From NCBI GenBank assembly GCA_036514635.1, contig DATBWU010000123.1, positions 1-36,686 of the forward strand: a DNA stretch of 36,686 nucleotides. The letters are read 5' to 3'. A program made the position numbers and the translations under genes. Within the stretch, counting starts at the first letter, position 1. Each line of letters begins with the position of its first letter. Shown here piece after piece: positions 8,741 through 15,527 of this stretch. The DNA comes from DASSFZ01 sp036514635 (lineage in GTDB: Bacteria; Chloroflexota; Anaerolineae; Fen-1058). The notes beneath the pieces are model-generated. The model was not told the DNA's origin and searched no databases. It was given only the letters and a program-made list of their open reading frames with translations.

Positions 8741-9736
8741 TCATGGCAACCCTATCGCCTCGCGTGCCAGCCGAAGTGTCTCCCGCGCGATGGGCCGCGC
8801 TCGATTCGCCCCGGCCGTGAGAATGTCATCGACGAGCGCCGGCCGGCGCTCGGCCTCGGCGCGGCGGGCGCGGATCGGGTCGAGGAAACGATTCAGCGCA
8901 TCCACCAATCGACGCTTCACCTCCACGTCGCCGACCTTGCCCGCGCGATAACGCGCCTGGAGTTCCTCGACCTCGGCTTTGTCGTCGTTGAACATCTCGT
9001 GGAAGATGAACACCGGGTTGCCTTCGACCGTGCCGGGAATGTCGGCGCGGACGCGAGCCGGATCGGTGTACATCTGCCTCACCTTCGCCGTCACGCTCGC
9101 CGCGTCGTCGGCCAGGTAGATGGCGTTGCCCAGGCTCTTGCTCATCTTCAACTTGCCGTCGATGCCGACGAGCGTCGGCACTTCGCCGATCAGCGCCCCC
9201 GGCTCGGGGAACACGGCGCCGTACAGCACGTTGAAGCGCCGCGCGATCTCGCGCGTGACTTCGACGTGCGATTCTTGATCGCCGCCGACCGGCACCAGAT
9301 CGGCGCGCACGAGCAGGATGTCGGCGGCTTGCAGCACCGGGTAACTCAGCAACCCCAGCGACGGGTGCGTGATGTGCTGGTCGTGCATCACCTCTTTCAG
9401 CGTCGGCACGCGCTCCAGGCGCGGCACACTGACGAGCATCGAGAACAACAGCGTCAGCTCGGCCACTTCCGGCACAGCCGACTGAACGTAGATCGTGGCG
9501 TGGTTCGGATCGATGCCGACACTCAAATAGTCGAGCACAATCTCGCGCGCATTGGCCTGCGTCTGCGCGACGCGATCTTTCTCGATGTGCGTGGTCAGCG
9601 TGTGGTAGTCGGCCAGCACTAGAAACAGATCGTAGGTGTCTTGCAGGCGGACACGATTGGCCAGCGTGCCGACGTAATGGCCCAGGTGCAGACGGCCAGT
9701 GGTTCGGTCGCCGGTGAGAATGCGTTTGGCAGTCAT
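8741..9736 (-). CDS. trpS: Tryptophanyl-tRNA synthetase
   Basis: A 331-residue class I synthetase that charges tRNA-Trp. It has the HIGH-type motif HLGH at residues 17-20 (GRLHLGHYVGT), the KMSKS signature exactly at 197-201, and characteristic blocks such as SYPVLQAADILL and VPVGGDQ. The start at 9736 (MTAKRILTGD) is fixed by a GAAGGAG ribosome-binding site seven bases upstream and by the usual N-terminus of bacterial TrpS. The length is normal. It lies downstream of trxA on the same strand, separated by a 143-base gap that contains a terminator and a T-box-like structure (9793-9890), so it may be controlled by tRNA-Trp charging. Confidence 0.97.
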   Translation of the reverse strand: MTAKRILTGDRTTGRLHLGHYVGTLANRVRLQDTYDLFLVLADYHTLTTHIEKDRVAQTQANAREIVLDYLSVGIDPNHATIYVQSAVPEVAELTLLFSMLVSVPRLERVPTLKEVMHDQHITHPSLGLLSYPVLQAADILLVRADLVPVGGDQESHVEVTREIARRFNVLYGAVFPEPGALIGEVPTLVGIDGKLKMSKSLGNAIYLADDAASVTAKVRQMYTDPARVRADIPGTVEGNPVFIFHEMFNDDKAEVEELQARYRAGKVGDVEVKRRLVDALNRFLDPIRARRAEAERRPALVDDILTAGANRARPIARETLRLAREAIGLP

Positions 9737-9749
9737 GCTGAACTCCTTC

Positions 9750-9765
9750 AGAGCATGTTTGAAAA
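9750..9765. repeat. Solo 16-mer related to the MITE terminal repeat
   Basis: AGAGCATGTTTGAAAA matches the left end of the element at 10319 (AGAGCCTGTCTGAAAA) at 14 of 16 positions. It sits just upstream of the trpS ribosome-binding site. Confidence 0.45.
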
Positions 9766-9792
9766 TGAGCATGGGCAGGTGACCGGGGTGGT

Positions 9793-9829
9793 CAAACAGA
9801 AAACGCCCGTCCTGTTGAGGGACGAGCGC
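9793..9829 (-). terminator. Rho-independent terminator between trxA and trpS
   Basis: On the minus strand CGC-T-CGTCC pairs with GGACG-G-GCG around the loop CTCAACA, followed by TTTTCTGTTT. It lies 50 bases after the trxA stop and 57 bases before the trpS start. It could end trxA mRNA constitutively or be the regulated terminator of the T-box-like leader. Confidence 0.75.
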
Positions 9830-9890
9830 TTGTGTGCCAACCTCGCTCATGCACGCACGGCGAACTTCAACTTAATCCATCAGTTGAAGT
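9793..9890 (-). promoter_or_regulatory. Candidate ultra-compact T-box-like leader of trpS
   Basis: Minus-strand order: a perfect 9-bp stem ACTTCAACT/AGTTGAAGT (9890-9882 with 9872-9864) whose 9-base loop GATGGATTA contains the Trp codon UGG (9879-9877) followed by A; then GAGGTTGGCACA, resembling the T-box bulge UGGNACC, with UGGC complementary to a GCCA tRNA end (tRNA-Trp has G at the discriminator position); then CGTCCCTC, able to pair with GAGG; then the terminator. The CGTCC strand is shared by both alternative structures, as in T-boxes. The first stem overlaps the end of trxA and its stop codon. A canonical Stem I does not fit; the bulge match is imperfect. Inference. Confidence 0.4.
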
Positions 9891-10206
9891 GCGGCGTCAG
9901 TTTCGCCAGCAGCCGCTCTTTCGGCATGTAGCCGGTGATGCGCTCCACCGGCCGGCCACCCTTGAACAAGATCAGCGTGGGAATGCCCATCACGCCGAAA
10001 CTCATCGCCGTGTTCTGATTCTCGTCCACGTCCAGCTTCATCACTTTGAGTTTGCCGTCGTACTCGCCGGCAATGGCGTCGACGATCGGCGCAATCATCC
10101 GGCACGGGCCGCACCACACAGCCCAGAAATCGACCAATACGGGCACATCCGCTTTCAACACTTCCGTATCAAAAGTCATATCCGTTACGACAGTCGGCTT
10201 CGCCAT
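9880..10206 (-). CDS. trxA: Thioredoxin
   Basis: A 108-residue thioredoxin with the active site W31-C32-G-P-C35, the cis-Pro loop (GVMGIPTLILF) and full family length, so a general cytoplasmic disulfide reductase. The start at 10206 (MAKPTVV) is chosen because GAAGGAG lies seven bases upstream; an upstream GTG at 10221 would bury that site. It is driven by a near-consensus promoter at 10267-10295. It can serve as electron donor for the thioredoxin-type arsenate reductase at 28461. The stop codon lies inside the first stem of the trpS leader structure. Confidence 0.96.
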   Translation of the reverse strand: MAKPTVVTDMTFDTEVLKADVPVLVDFWAVWCGPCRMIAPIVDAIAGEYDGKLKVMKLDVDENQNTAMSFGVMGIPTLILFKGGRPVERITGYMPKERLLAKLTPHFN

Positions 10207-10266
10207 ACTATGCTCCTTCACCTACGGCACCACACAACCGGTGATGACCGTTTCAATAATGCCGCA

Positions 10267-10295
10267 AGTGTACCGCGTCGATCACACCCTGTCAA
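10267..10295 (-). promoter_or_regulatory. Sigma-70 promoter of trxA
   Basis: On the minus strand TTGACA (10295-10290), a 17-base spacer, and TACACT (10272-10267). The same -35, spacing and -10 occur for the response regulator at 11790-11818. Predicted start near 10260, giving a leader of about 55 bases. Confidence 0.8.
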
Positions 10296-10318
10296 GCAAA
10301 CTTACTCTCTACTCTCAC

Positions 10319-10462
10319 TTAGAGCCTGTCTGAAAAGGCCGCTGTGGTAACCACCAAGGCGCCAAGACACCAAGTCTCTCCAAGTTTTCTTGGTGTTTCT
10401 TTGTGCCGCTTGCCCCCTTCAGGGGGTGGAGTCTTGGTGGTGAGTTTTCAGACAGTCTCTTA
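10319..10462. repeat. MITE-like element with AGAGCCTGTCTGAAAA ends
   Basis: About 144 bases bounded by imperfect inverted repeats: TTAGAGCCTGTCTGAAAA on the left and the reverse complement TAAGAGACTGTCTGAAAA on the right (16 of 18). Inside are ACCACCAAGGCGCCAAGACA and a matching inverted AGTCTTGGTGGT arm. There is no ORF. Its right end overlaps the last codons and stop of the alpha/beta hydrolase. Confidence 0.8.
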
Positions 10463-11263
10463 GTGTGTCCGTCTCCGCCACTCTTCTTTCAGGGCCAGCG
10501 AATCGAGGTCTTCCGGCCTGGCTTCCAGGAAATCCTTGAGCAACCGCTGAAACTTGGGCGGCTCGTCGAGCATGGGGAAGTGCCGCGATTCGGGCAACGC
10601 GATCGGCTTCACGTTCCGGTCTGCCGTGCGCAGCACATCGGGCCCGGGCGGAGCGATGAACGCATCCTTCTCCCCGTGCACCAGCAACAGCGGCAATTCA
10701 AGCCGTTCCAGCAGCCGGCCCAGCTCCCGTTTCGCCAGCGACTGCGTGCTGAATGCCAGTGCATTCGGATCGGTTTTCTGCACCTCTAGTTCGACTTCGG
10801 GATAATCGGCCGCGCCCCGGCGGCCCAGCACCCGATCGAGCAGCGATCCGCCGCCGCCAACCAGCCGCCGATCGACGTTGTGCGGAGCCATCGGCGTACT
10901 GACGGCCATGATACGCATGGTCCGCTGAATGGGCTTGGGAACGCTGCTGGCGTACTCCAGCGCAACCACGGCACCCAGGGCGTGGCCGACCAGGCTTACC
11001 GGGGCTTCGCTCAAGCCCATGTTGCCGATGAACTGCTGGAGTTGGCTGGCGTAGGATTCGATGTCGTAACGCTGGGAGTTATGATCCGAGTCGCCGAAGC
11101 CCCACAGGTCGAAGGCATACGTGCGGTTGCGATCCGACACGGCCTCCATCGTCGGCATCCAGTACCGCCACGAACCGAGCCAGCCGTGCAGGAAAATGAC
11201 GGGACGGCCCCGGCCGATCGCCTCATAATGAACCAGGCCGTTATCGATGATGATGACACTCAC
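10460..11263 (-). CDS. Alpha/beta hydrolase-fold protein with Ala in place of the nucleophile
   Basis: A 267-residue alpha/beta hydrolase. The oxyanion-hole loop FLHGWLG (residues 24-30), the FDLWGFGDSD strand, the acid loop (LLVHGEKDAF) and the catalytic His region (ESRHFPMLDEP) are all present. The nucleophile elbow, however, reads G-H-A95-L-G instead of G-x-S-x-G, encoded by GGC CAC GCC CTG GGT. The protein is therefore either non-catalytic or uses another mechanism. It starts with GTG 25 bases after the response regulator stop and is probably co-transcribed with it. Its stop lies within the right end of a MITE-like repeat, so its C-terminus may have been altered by that insertion. Confidence 0.85.
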   Translation of the reverse strand: MSVIIIDNGLVHYEAIGRGRPVIFLHGWLGSWRYWMPTMEAVSDRNRTYAFDLWGFGDSDHNSQRYDIESYASQLQQFIGNMGLSEAPVSLVGHALGAVVALEYASSVPKPIQRTMRIMAVSTPMAPHNVDRRLVGGGGSLLDRVLGRRGAADYPEVELEVQKTDPNALAFSTQSLAKRELGRLLERLELPLLLVHGEKDAFIAPPGPDVLRTADRNVKPIALPESRHFPMLDEPPKFQRLLKDFLEARPEDLDSLALKEEWRRRTH

Positions 11264-11288
11264 GCCGAACCGCCGCCATGAACGGACG

Positions 11289-11669
11289 CTACCCGGTGCC
11301 GATCCGCTGGAGAATCTCGCGCACTTTGTTCACTAAGTCTTCCGGCGCGAACGGCTTGAGGATATACTCTTCGGCGCCGGCATCCAGCCCCTGCTGGATC
11401 TCCTGCTCTTGGCCCTTGGCCGATAGGAAAATGATTGGGATGCGCTTCATATCGTCCATCGACTTCAACTGCCGGCACGCTTCGTAGCCGGTCATCCGGG
11501 GCATGCGAACATCCATCAAGATCAAATCGGGCTTGACCGCTACCGCCTGCTCGACCGCTTCTGCGCCGTTACTGGCTTCCACCACTTCGAATCCCCCGTA
11601 ACGCAAGCTGAATGCGATCAGGTCACGGATGTCTCGTTCGTCTTCAGCGATCAAAATCCTGGCGGCCAT
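11289..11669 (-). CDS. Single-domain CheY-like response regulator
   Basis: A 126-residue receiver domain without an output domain. The acidic pocket (AEDE near residues 9-12), the phospho-acceptor Asp53 (LILMDVRMP), the switch Ser83 (IIFLSAKG) and Lys105 (YILKPFAPED) are all in place. The start at 11669 (MAARILIAED) has an AAGGAAAGAGG ribosome-binding stretch upstream. It must act through protein contacts. The downstream alpha/beta hydrolase-like protein is the closest candidate partner; the histidine kinase that feeds it is unknown. Confidence 0.93.
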   Translation of the reverse strand: MAARILIAEDERDIRDLIAFSLRYGGFEVVEASNGAEAVEQAVAVKPDLILMDVRMPRMTGYEACRQLKSMDDMKRIPIIFLSAKGQEQEIQQGLDAGAEEYILKPFAPEDLVNKVREILQRIGTG

Positions 11670-11786
11670 AACCCTCTTTCCTTCGCAACACCAACGCCCG
11701 TCGGATGAGTATGAGTCGATCGTCGCGCCATCCGACCGGGTGTGCACACCGGTCTCAAACCACCACGCCCGGACAGCAGCATGGCG

Positions 11787-11818
11787 TGAAGTGTAGTCAC
11801 TTCAGCATAGAATGTCAA
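11787..11818 (-). promoter_or_regulatory. Promoter of the response regulator with overlapping palindrome
   Basis: Minus strand TTGACA (11818-11813), 17-base spacer, TACACT (11795-11790). The perfect palindrome arms TGAAGTG and CACTTCA (11787-11804, four-base centre) cover the -10 element, a position suited to a repressor operator. Predicted start near 11783, giving a leader of about 115 bases. The remainder of the gap (11819-12023) shows nothing I can name. Confidence 0.7.
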
Positions 11819-12023
11819 TGTACATGCTGCGTGTTGCACCACGACATGCCCCAACGCCAGGCATGCCTGATGAGGAATTATACCGCAGCCGGTGTGTCGG
11901 GGCCGAAATAGTCCCAATCGTCTTCGCCGTACTCAACGGCGCAGCGAGCGGCCTGGTCGAAGAGGCTGTGGGCAGGGCAGGGGGAGAGAGGCTACGAAGA
12001 GAAACTCGGCCGGGGTTCTGAAT

Positions 12024-12980
12024 TCACTGATAGACAATAATCGACGGCACAGGGGCCAGTTTCATCACCTGCTCCGGCGCGATCAACGGCGCATCATATT
12101 TGTAGAAGATTTTCAAGCCGCCCTTCTCGAAGCCCGGCTCGTTGCGGTACTGGTGATAGTCGGCGATTTTCGATCCCGGCCCGCCGAAGCCATCGGCGTC
12201 CCACACCAGTTCTACCGTCCAATAGTTCTGAATCTTATCCTTGTCGATCACCATGCGGTCTTCGAACTGGTGGATGATCAACACTTTGGTCATTCCGATC
12301 TGGCGAGCGATGACATCCAGCCGCGCCTGAATCTGGTTGATCGTCTCGCCGCTGATCGAGCCGAGGCGCTGGCCGGGCACGCCGTCGTCACCGACGATGA
12401 ACTCCGGATCGACGGCCAACTGCACGTGCGGCTCGTACAGAAATGGCTCGAGCAGTTCGATCTCGGCTAATGGATCGCCACGGCCCGGCTGGACGTCGAG
12501 GATCACCCAGACATTCTCCTCGGCGGCCCAGTCGATCCACTCGCGGATTACTTCGTGGCTCAGCCGGTGATTGTAATCCTCGTCTTCGCCGGGATACCCA
12601 TCGGCGACGGTGGTCACCATGTGGAAAGCCGGGATGACGACCTTATCCGGATCGAGTTGCTGATAGGCTTCGGCCTGCGCGCGAAGCCGGGCCAGCATGG
12701 TCTCGGGCGCATAATCGCCCAGGATGCCTAACCCCGGCCCGAGCGGGCTGCCGTAAAACGTCACGATGCGCTTGTCGCCGCCCAGCGCATGGACGATGCG
12801 ATCGCGTTGCGCCCGCTCGATCCACGCCAAGCGGCAGTTCACCCGGGCCGATCCGTCCCGGCGGCAGAGGGGCACCTCGGGCGGCGGATCGGCGGCGCAA
12901 ACAAATGGCGCTGTGGTGGTTGCCCACAGCGCCAGAATGGTTATCACTGTCAAAATGTGACGCTTCATAAAGCGATTCAT
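12024..12980 (-). CDS. Secreted protein of unknown function (possible barrel fold)
   Basis: A 318-residue protein with a signal peptide (MNRFMKRHILTV followed by a hydrophobic stretch) and cleavage probably near CAADPPP. The mature part has alternating strands and helices reminiscent of a TIM-like barrel, with motifs such as VIPAFHMVTTVADGYPGEDE, VILDVQPGRGDP, AVDPEF and VLIIHQFEDRM, rich in acidic residues at strand ends as in carbohydrate-active enzymes. I cannot assign a family or substrate. The start at 12980 is five bases after the stop of the lytic transglycosylase, with GAGG overlapping that stop, so the two are translated from one mRNA. The pairing suggests a role at the cell wall. 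Confidence 0.65.
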   Translation of the reverse strand: MNRFMKRHILTVITILALWATTTAPFVCAADPPPEVPLCRRDGSARVNCRLAWIERAQRDRIVHALGGDKRIVTFYGSPLGPGLGILGDYAPETMLARLRAQAEAYQQLDPDKVVIPAFHMVTTVADGYPGEDEDYNHRLSHEVIREWIDWAAEENVWVILDVQPGRGDPLAEIELLEPFLYEPHVQLAVDPEFIVGDDGVPGQRLGSISGETINQIQARLDVIARQIGMTKVLIIHQFEDRMVIDKDKIQNYWTVELVWDADGFGGPGSKIADYHQYRNEPGFEKGGLKIFYKYDAPLIAPEQVMKLAPVPSIIVYQ

Positions 12981-12985
12981 TAACC

Positions 12986-13762
12986 TCAGTACGTGCCGTG
13001 CTCGCCGGGTGTGCCGCCTTCGACCGGCTCGACGATCAGCCACGTCTCTACCAGCCACGCCGTATTGTTTGCCTCGATGGCCGAGTAGGTAATGGCGTGT
13101 GGCGTCGAATCGGGCAGTTTGGACAGGTCGAATTCGGCGTCGGGCTGGCTGCTCCCATCGGATTTCAGGATGACCCGCCGTGACAATCCCGCGCTGGACT
13201 GGATACTCAACACCAGCATCCACCCCTTCATCAGGCGCGCATTGTAGCCGGCCCGAGCGGCCAACGCGCGGGCATAATGATCGAGCACCTTGGACTTGTA
13301 AATCTGCGGGGCGCGTAGCGTCTCCTGCTCCCATCCGCCATTATAGGCGGCCAGCGCACGATCCAGGCTGCCCTCTGCCTGCTGTAGAACCAGGCTGATG
13401 GTGCGTGTTCCCCAGAATAGGTTGACCGATGGGCTGAGCAGTTCGGCCCGAGTGGGCCGCCACGAAAAGCCAGCCTCGCGCGGCATGACCTGCATCAACC
13501 CGACCGCACCCGCCGTGCTGATCTGGTTGGGCAAGCCGTGCGATTCCTCATAGATCATGGCGGCGATCAGGTCGGGGTCAAGCCCGCGCAGGCCGGCATA
13601 AAAGGCAATCAGGTCTTGCCATTGCGTGATCGACCGGCCCCAGTAGGGGGACAGGGCTGGGGTGGACGAAAGGCTGTCTGCGGCCGCCGGTCGACCAACA
13701 GGCGACAAAAGCGTCGCCCCTAGCAGCGAAACGACCAGCAGCAATCTGGCAAGTTTTCTCAT
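12986..13762 (-). CDS. Secreted lytic transglycosylase (SLT/GH23)
   Basis: A 258-residue exported protein with a signal peptide (MRKLARLLLVV...AAADS). The SLT domain spans about residues 45-165: the catalytic Glu73 lies in YEESHG, followed by S-x-x-G-A-V-G-L-M-Q-V-M-P and the A-A-Y-N-G-G motif. Such enzymes cleave peptidoglycan between MurNAc and GlcNAc. The roughly 90 C-terminal residues form a separate beta-rich region (VILKSDGSSQPD ... HAITYSAIEANNTAWLVETW) of unknown role. GGAGG precedes the ATG closely. It is the first gene of a two-gene unit with the secreted protein at 12024. Confidence 0.9.
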   Translation of the reverse strand: MRKLARLLLVVSLLGATLLSPVGRPAAADSLSSTPALSPYWGRSITQWQDLIAFYAGLRGLDPDLIAAMIYEESHGLPNQISTAGAVGLMQVMPREAGFSWRPTRAELLSPSVNLFWGTRTISLVLQQAEGSLDRALAAYNGGWEQETLRAPQIYKSKVLDHYARALAARAGYNARLMKGWMLVLSIQSSAGLSRRVILKSDGSSQPDAEFDLSKLPDSTPHAITYSAIEANNTAWLVETWLIVEPVEGGTPGEHGTY

Positions 13763-13849
13763 ATCCTCCGCGCTCCGCTCTCGGTCGAGAAACAGGCGGA
13801 CTCCAGGTAAGGCAACTCTTGGGGCAGAGCATTGGGGGGTACAAGCCAG

Positions 13850-13877
13850 ATTTTACCATAGAGCGGCTAGGACGCAA
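13850..13877 (-). promoter_or_regulatory. Candidate promoter of the transglycosylase unit
   Basis: Minus strand TTGCGT (13877-13872), 16-base spacer, and TGG-TAAAAT with an extended -10 (TAAAAT at 13855-13850). About 85 bases upstream of the ATG. Confidence 0.5.
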
Positions 13878-13940
13878 GTACTACAACTCACTCCAGAGCG
13901 TACCATTTGTGGCTCTTCCGGGTTCAACGGGGAAAACCTC

Positions 13941-14005
13941 ACCGCAGAGAACGCTGAGGCCGCAGAGCATTAGGAAAACTCGGCGCTCTCTGCGTTCTCG
14001 GCGGT
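13941..14005. repeat. Inverted-repeat (MITE-like) element, ACCGCCGAGA family
   Basis: The left arm ACCGCAGAGAACGCTGAG and the right arm (reverse complement ACCGCCGAGAACGCAGAGAG) flank a short centre with GGAAAACTCGGC. It is a sister copy of 4371-4439, whose centre reads GGGAAAACTCGGC. It lies in the 13763-14122 gap between two divergent promoters. Confidence 0.7.
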
Positions 14006-14084
14006 TCAATTTCTGCCAAAGTCGGGTGAGCCTCATTTGTCCTACCCGACGCGGCCTCCAACCAATTATCCGAGCGCCGCCGGT

Positions 14085-14113
14085 TTGACATTCTCCACGC
14101 TCGATTTTATGAT
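14085..14113 (+). promoter_or_regulatory. Strong promoter giving a leaderless thioesterase mRNA
   Basis: TTGACA (14085-14090), 17-base spacer, TATGAT (14108-14113). The usual start point 6-8 bases beyond the -10 falls at about 14119-14121, within a few bases of the ATG at 14123, and no ribosome-binding site exists. Confidence 0.8.
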
Positions 14114-14122
14114 TCAATCGCC

Positions 14123-14989
14123 ATGCCACGCACCTACACCCGGCGTTTCCGCGTCCGGTCGACCGACTGTGATGCCGCCAGCCACGTCAACCACGCTGTA
14201 TATGCCCGCTATCTGCAGGAGACTGCCATCGAGGCGTCCGCCGACGCCGGTTACGACTACGATTGGTACGCTACGCACGGCGTGAACTGGGTGATCCGCC
14301 GCTCGCGCATCGACTACCTGCGCCCCGCCCGCTACGGCGATGCGCTCGACGTGACCACCTACGTCGTCAACTTTCGCCGCGCCCGCTCACAGCGCAACTA
14401 TGACATCACGCACGCAGCCGACGGAACTCCCATCGCGCGGGCGGCGACGGACTGGGTTTTCATCGACCAGCGAACGGGCGCGCCACGGCGCATACCCGAC
14501 GAAGTGTCAGATAATTTCCTGCCCGACGGCTCGCTGCCGGACGCGCTCGCCATCGACCCGACCCCTCCGCCCGGCACAGCCCCGCCGCACGCCTTTCACT
14601 CGACCCGACGAGTCAACTACTACGACATGGACGAGAACCGGCACGTCAACAACGCCGTGTACCTGAACTACTTGGAACAGGCGGCCATCGACGCCAATGC
14701 CCATACGGGGTTCGACATTCCACACTTGCTCGAGCTGGGCGGCGTCTTCACCGTTCGCCAACACGACATCGAATACCTGCGCCCGGCCAAGTACGGCGAC
14801 GTATTGGACATCGCCGCGTGGGACGGCGAACGTAACCCATCCGGCCTGCTGCGCCACACGACCATGCGCCTTCAGAATGGAGAGTTGTCGATCCGGGCGC
14901 AGACAAGGTGGGAGTGGATGGAACTCCCCTCACAAACGCCAGCGCCGGTACCGGATGCCTTGCTGAATGCGCTGAAGCGCGATGCGTAA
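14123..14989 (+). CDS. Tandem hot-dog acyl thioesterase (4HBT/FatA-like)
   Basis: A 288-residue protein with two hot-dog domains, about residues 1-135 and 155-275. Each opens with the 4HBT signature: TDCDAASHVNHAVYARYL in the first and YDMDENRHVNNAVYLNYL in the second. Each also carries a YLRPA(R/K)YGD strand. Two fused hot-dog domains are the architecture of acyl-ACP thioesterases, which release fatty acids from ACP or CoA; single-domain relatives are YbgC-like acyl-CoA thioesterases. The substrate is not determined by what I can see. The last codons and stop (GATGCGTAA) are duplicated immediately downstream as GATGCGTAAAACGT. Confidence 0.88.
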   Translation: MPRTYTRRFRVRSTDCDAASHVNHAVYARYLQETAIEASADAGYDYDWYATHGVNWVIRRSRIDYLRPARYGDALDVTTYVVNFRRARSQRNYDITHAADGTPIARAATDWVFIDQRTGAPRRIPDEVSDNFLPDGSLPDALAIDPTPPPGTAPPHAFHSTRRVNYYDMDENRHVNNAVYLNYLEQAAIDANAHTGFDIPHLLELGGVFTVRQHDIEYLRPAKYGDVLDIAAWDGERNPSGLLRHTTMRLQNGELSIRAQTRWEWMELPSQTPAPVPDALLNALKRDA

Positions 14990-15010
14990 AACGTGATGCG
15001 TAAAACGTGA
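14983..15010 (+). repeat. Short tandem repeat at the thioesterase stop
   Basis: GATGCGTAAAACGT occurs twice in tandem; the first copy encodes the last codons and stop of the thioesterase. It is followed by GAATCACG, which can pair back with CGTGAT inside the repeat. Confidence 0.7.
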
Positions 15011-15025
15011 ATCACGCAACGACCC

Positions 15026-15247
15026 ATGAAAGAGCGAACCCTGAGCCAGTCAGGCGAGTTCATCAAGCTTGACCAATTCCTCAAATGGCAGGGCCTGGTC
15101 GATACCGGCGGGCAAGCTAAACAGTTGATCCAGAGCGGCGCGGTGCGCGTCAACGGGCAAATCGAGACGCGGCGCGGGCGGAAACTGATCAACGGAGACC
15201 ACGTCACAATAGGCAACCGGACCTTCCTCGTCAAGGTGAACGTTTGA
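15026..15247 (+). CDS. S4-domain RNA-binding protein (YbcJ/YaaA-like)
   Basis: A 73-residue protein that is essentially one S4 RNA-binding domain: FIKLDQFLKWQGLVDTGGQA, then LIQSGAVRVNGQIETRRGRKL and a final beta hairpin. Small stand-alone S4 proteins of this kind bind structured RNA, often rRNA or tRNA, but their exact targets are mostly unknown. It begins 36 bases after the thioesterase stop without a clear Shine-Dalgarno, so it may depend on the upstream transcript. Confidence 0.85.
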   Translation: MKERTLSQSGEFIKLDQFLKWQGLVDTGGQAKQLIQSGAVRVNGQIETRRGRKLINGDHVTIGNRTFLVKVNV

Positions 15248-15275
15248 CCTCTCCAACCGAACGGCGCGCCAGTCC

Positions 15276-15303
15276 TTGATCTTCCCCCAATCGGTGTTAT
15301 ACT
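15276..15303 (+). promoter_or_regulatory. Extended -10 promoter of the sigma/CHAT locus
   Basis: TTGATC (15276-15281), 16-base spacer, TATACT (15298-15303) with TG one base upstream (TGTTATACT). Predicted start near 15310 gives an unusually long leader of about 218 bases before the sigma gene. Confidence 0.65.
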
Positions 15304-15346
15304 GCCAACCACAATCCCATATCCCTTCCACATTCGCGCTCGATAC

Positions 15347-15396
15347 ACAACCACATCGCTGCACCGGCGCGTTGTTGTTGTAGGGATGTGGGTTGT
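15347..15396 (+). ncRNA. Leader hairpin in the sigma/CHAT 5' UTR
   Basis: ACAACCACATC (15347-15357) pairs with GATGTGGGTTGT (15385-15396) over eleven base pairs with one bulged G, around a GC-rich loop. It lies within the long untranslated leader. It is not followed by a U-tract, so it may act on mRNA stability or translation. Nothing else recognisable lies between 15397 and 15527. Confidence 0.5.
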
Positions 15397-15527
15397 CTCC
15401 CTCAGCCGTACTCACAACTAGACGTATCCCATTCTCATTCAAGATAATCAGGACGTCGAGGAACCTGCGCGCGTTTGTCGAGCCGTCGTTAGTCCCTTTC
15501 ACAGCACGACAGCCAAGGGGTCCTTTC

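Noticed and set aside
12981..13334. N-terminal extension of the secreted protein at 12024
   Set aside because: The open upstream part lies antisense-free but in another frame of the lytic transglycosylase; a signal peptide begins exactly at 12980.
15393..15527. N-terminal extension of the CHAT-locus sigma factor
   Set aside because: The frame is open, but the translated part is unlike sigma factors, and the ATG at 15528 fits the family; this region is better read as leader.
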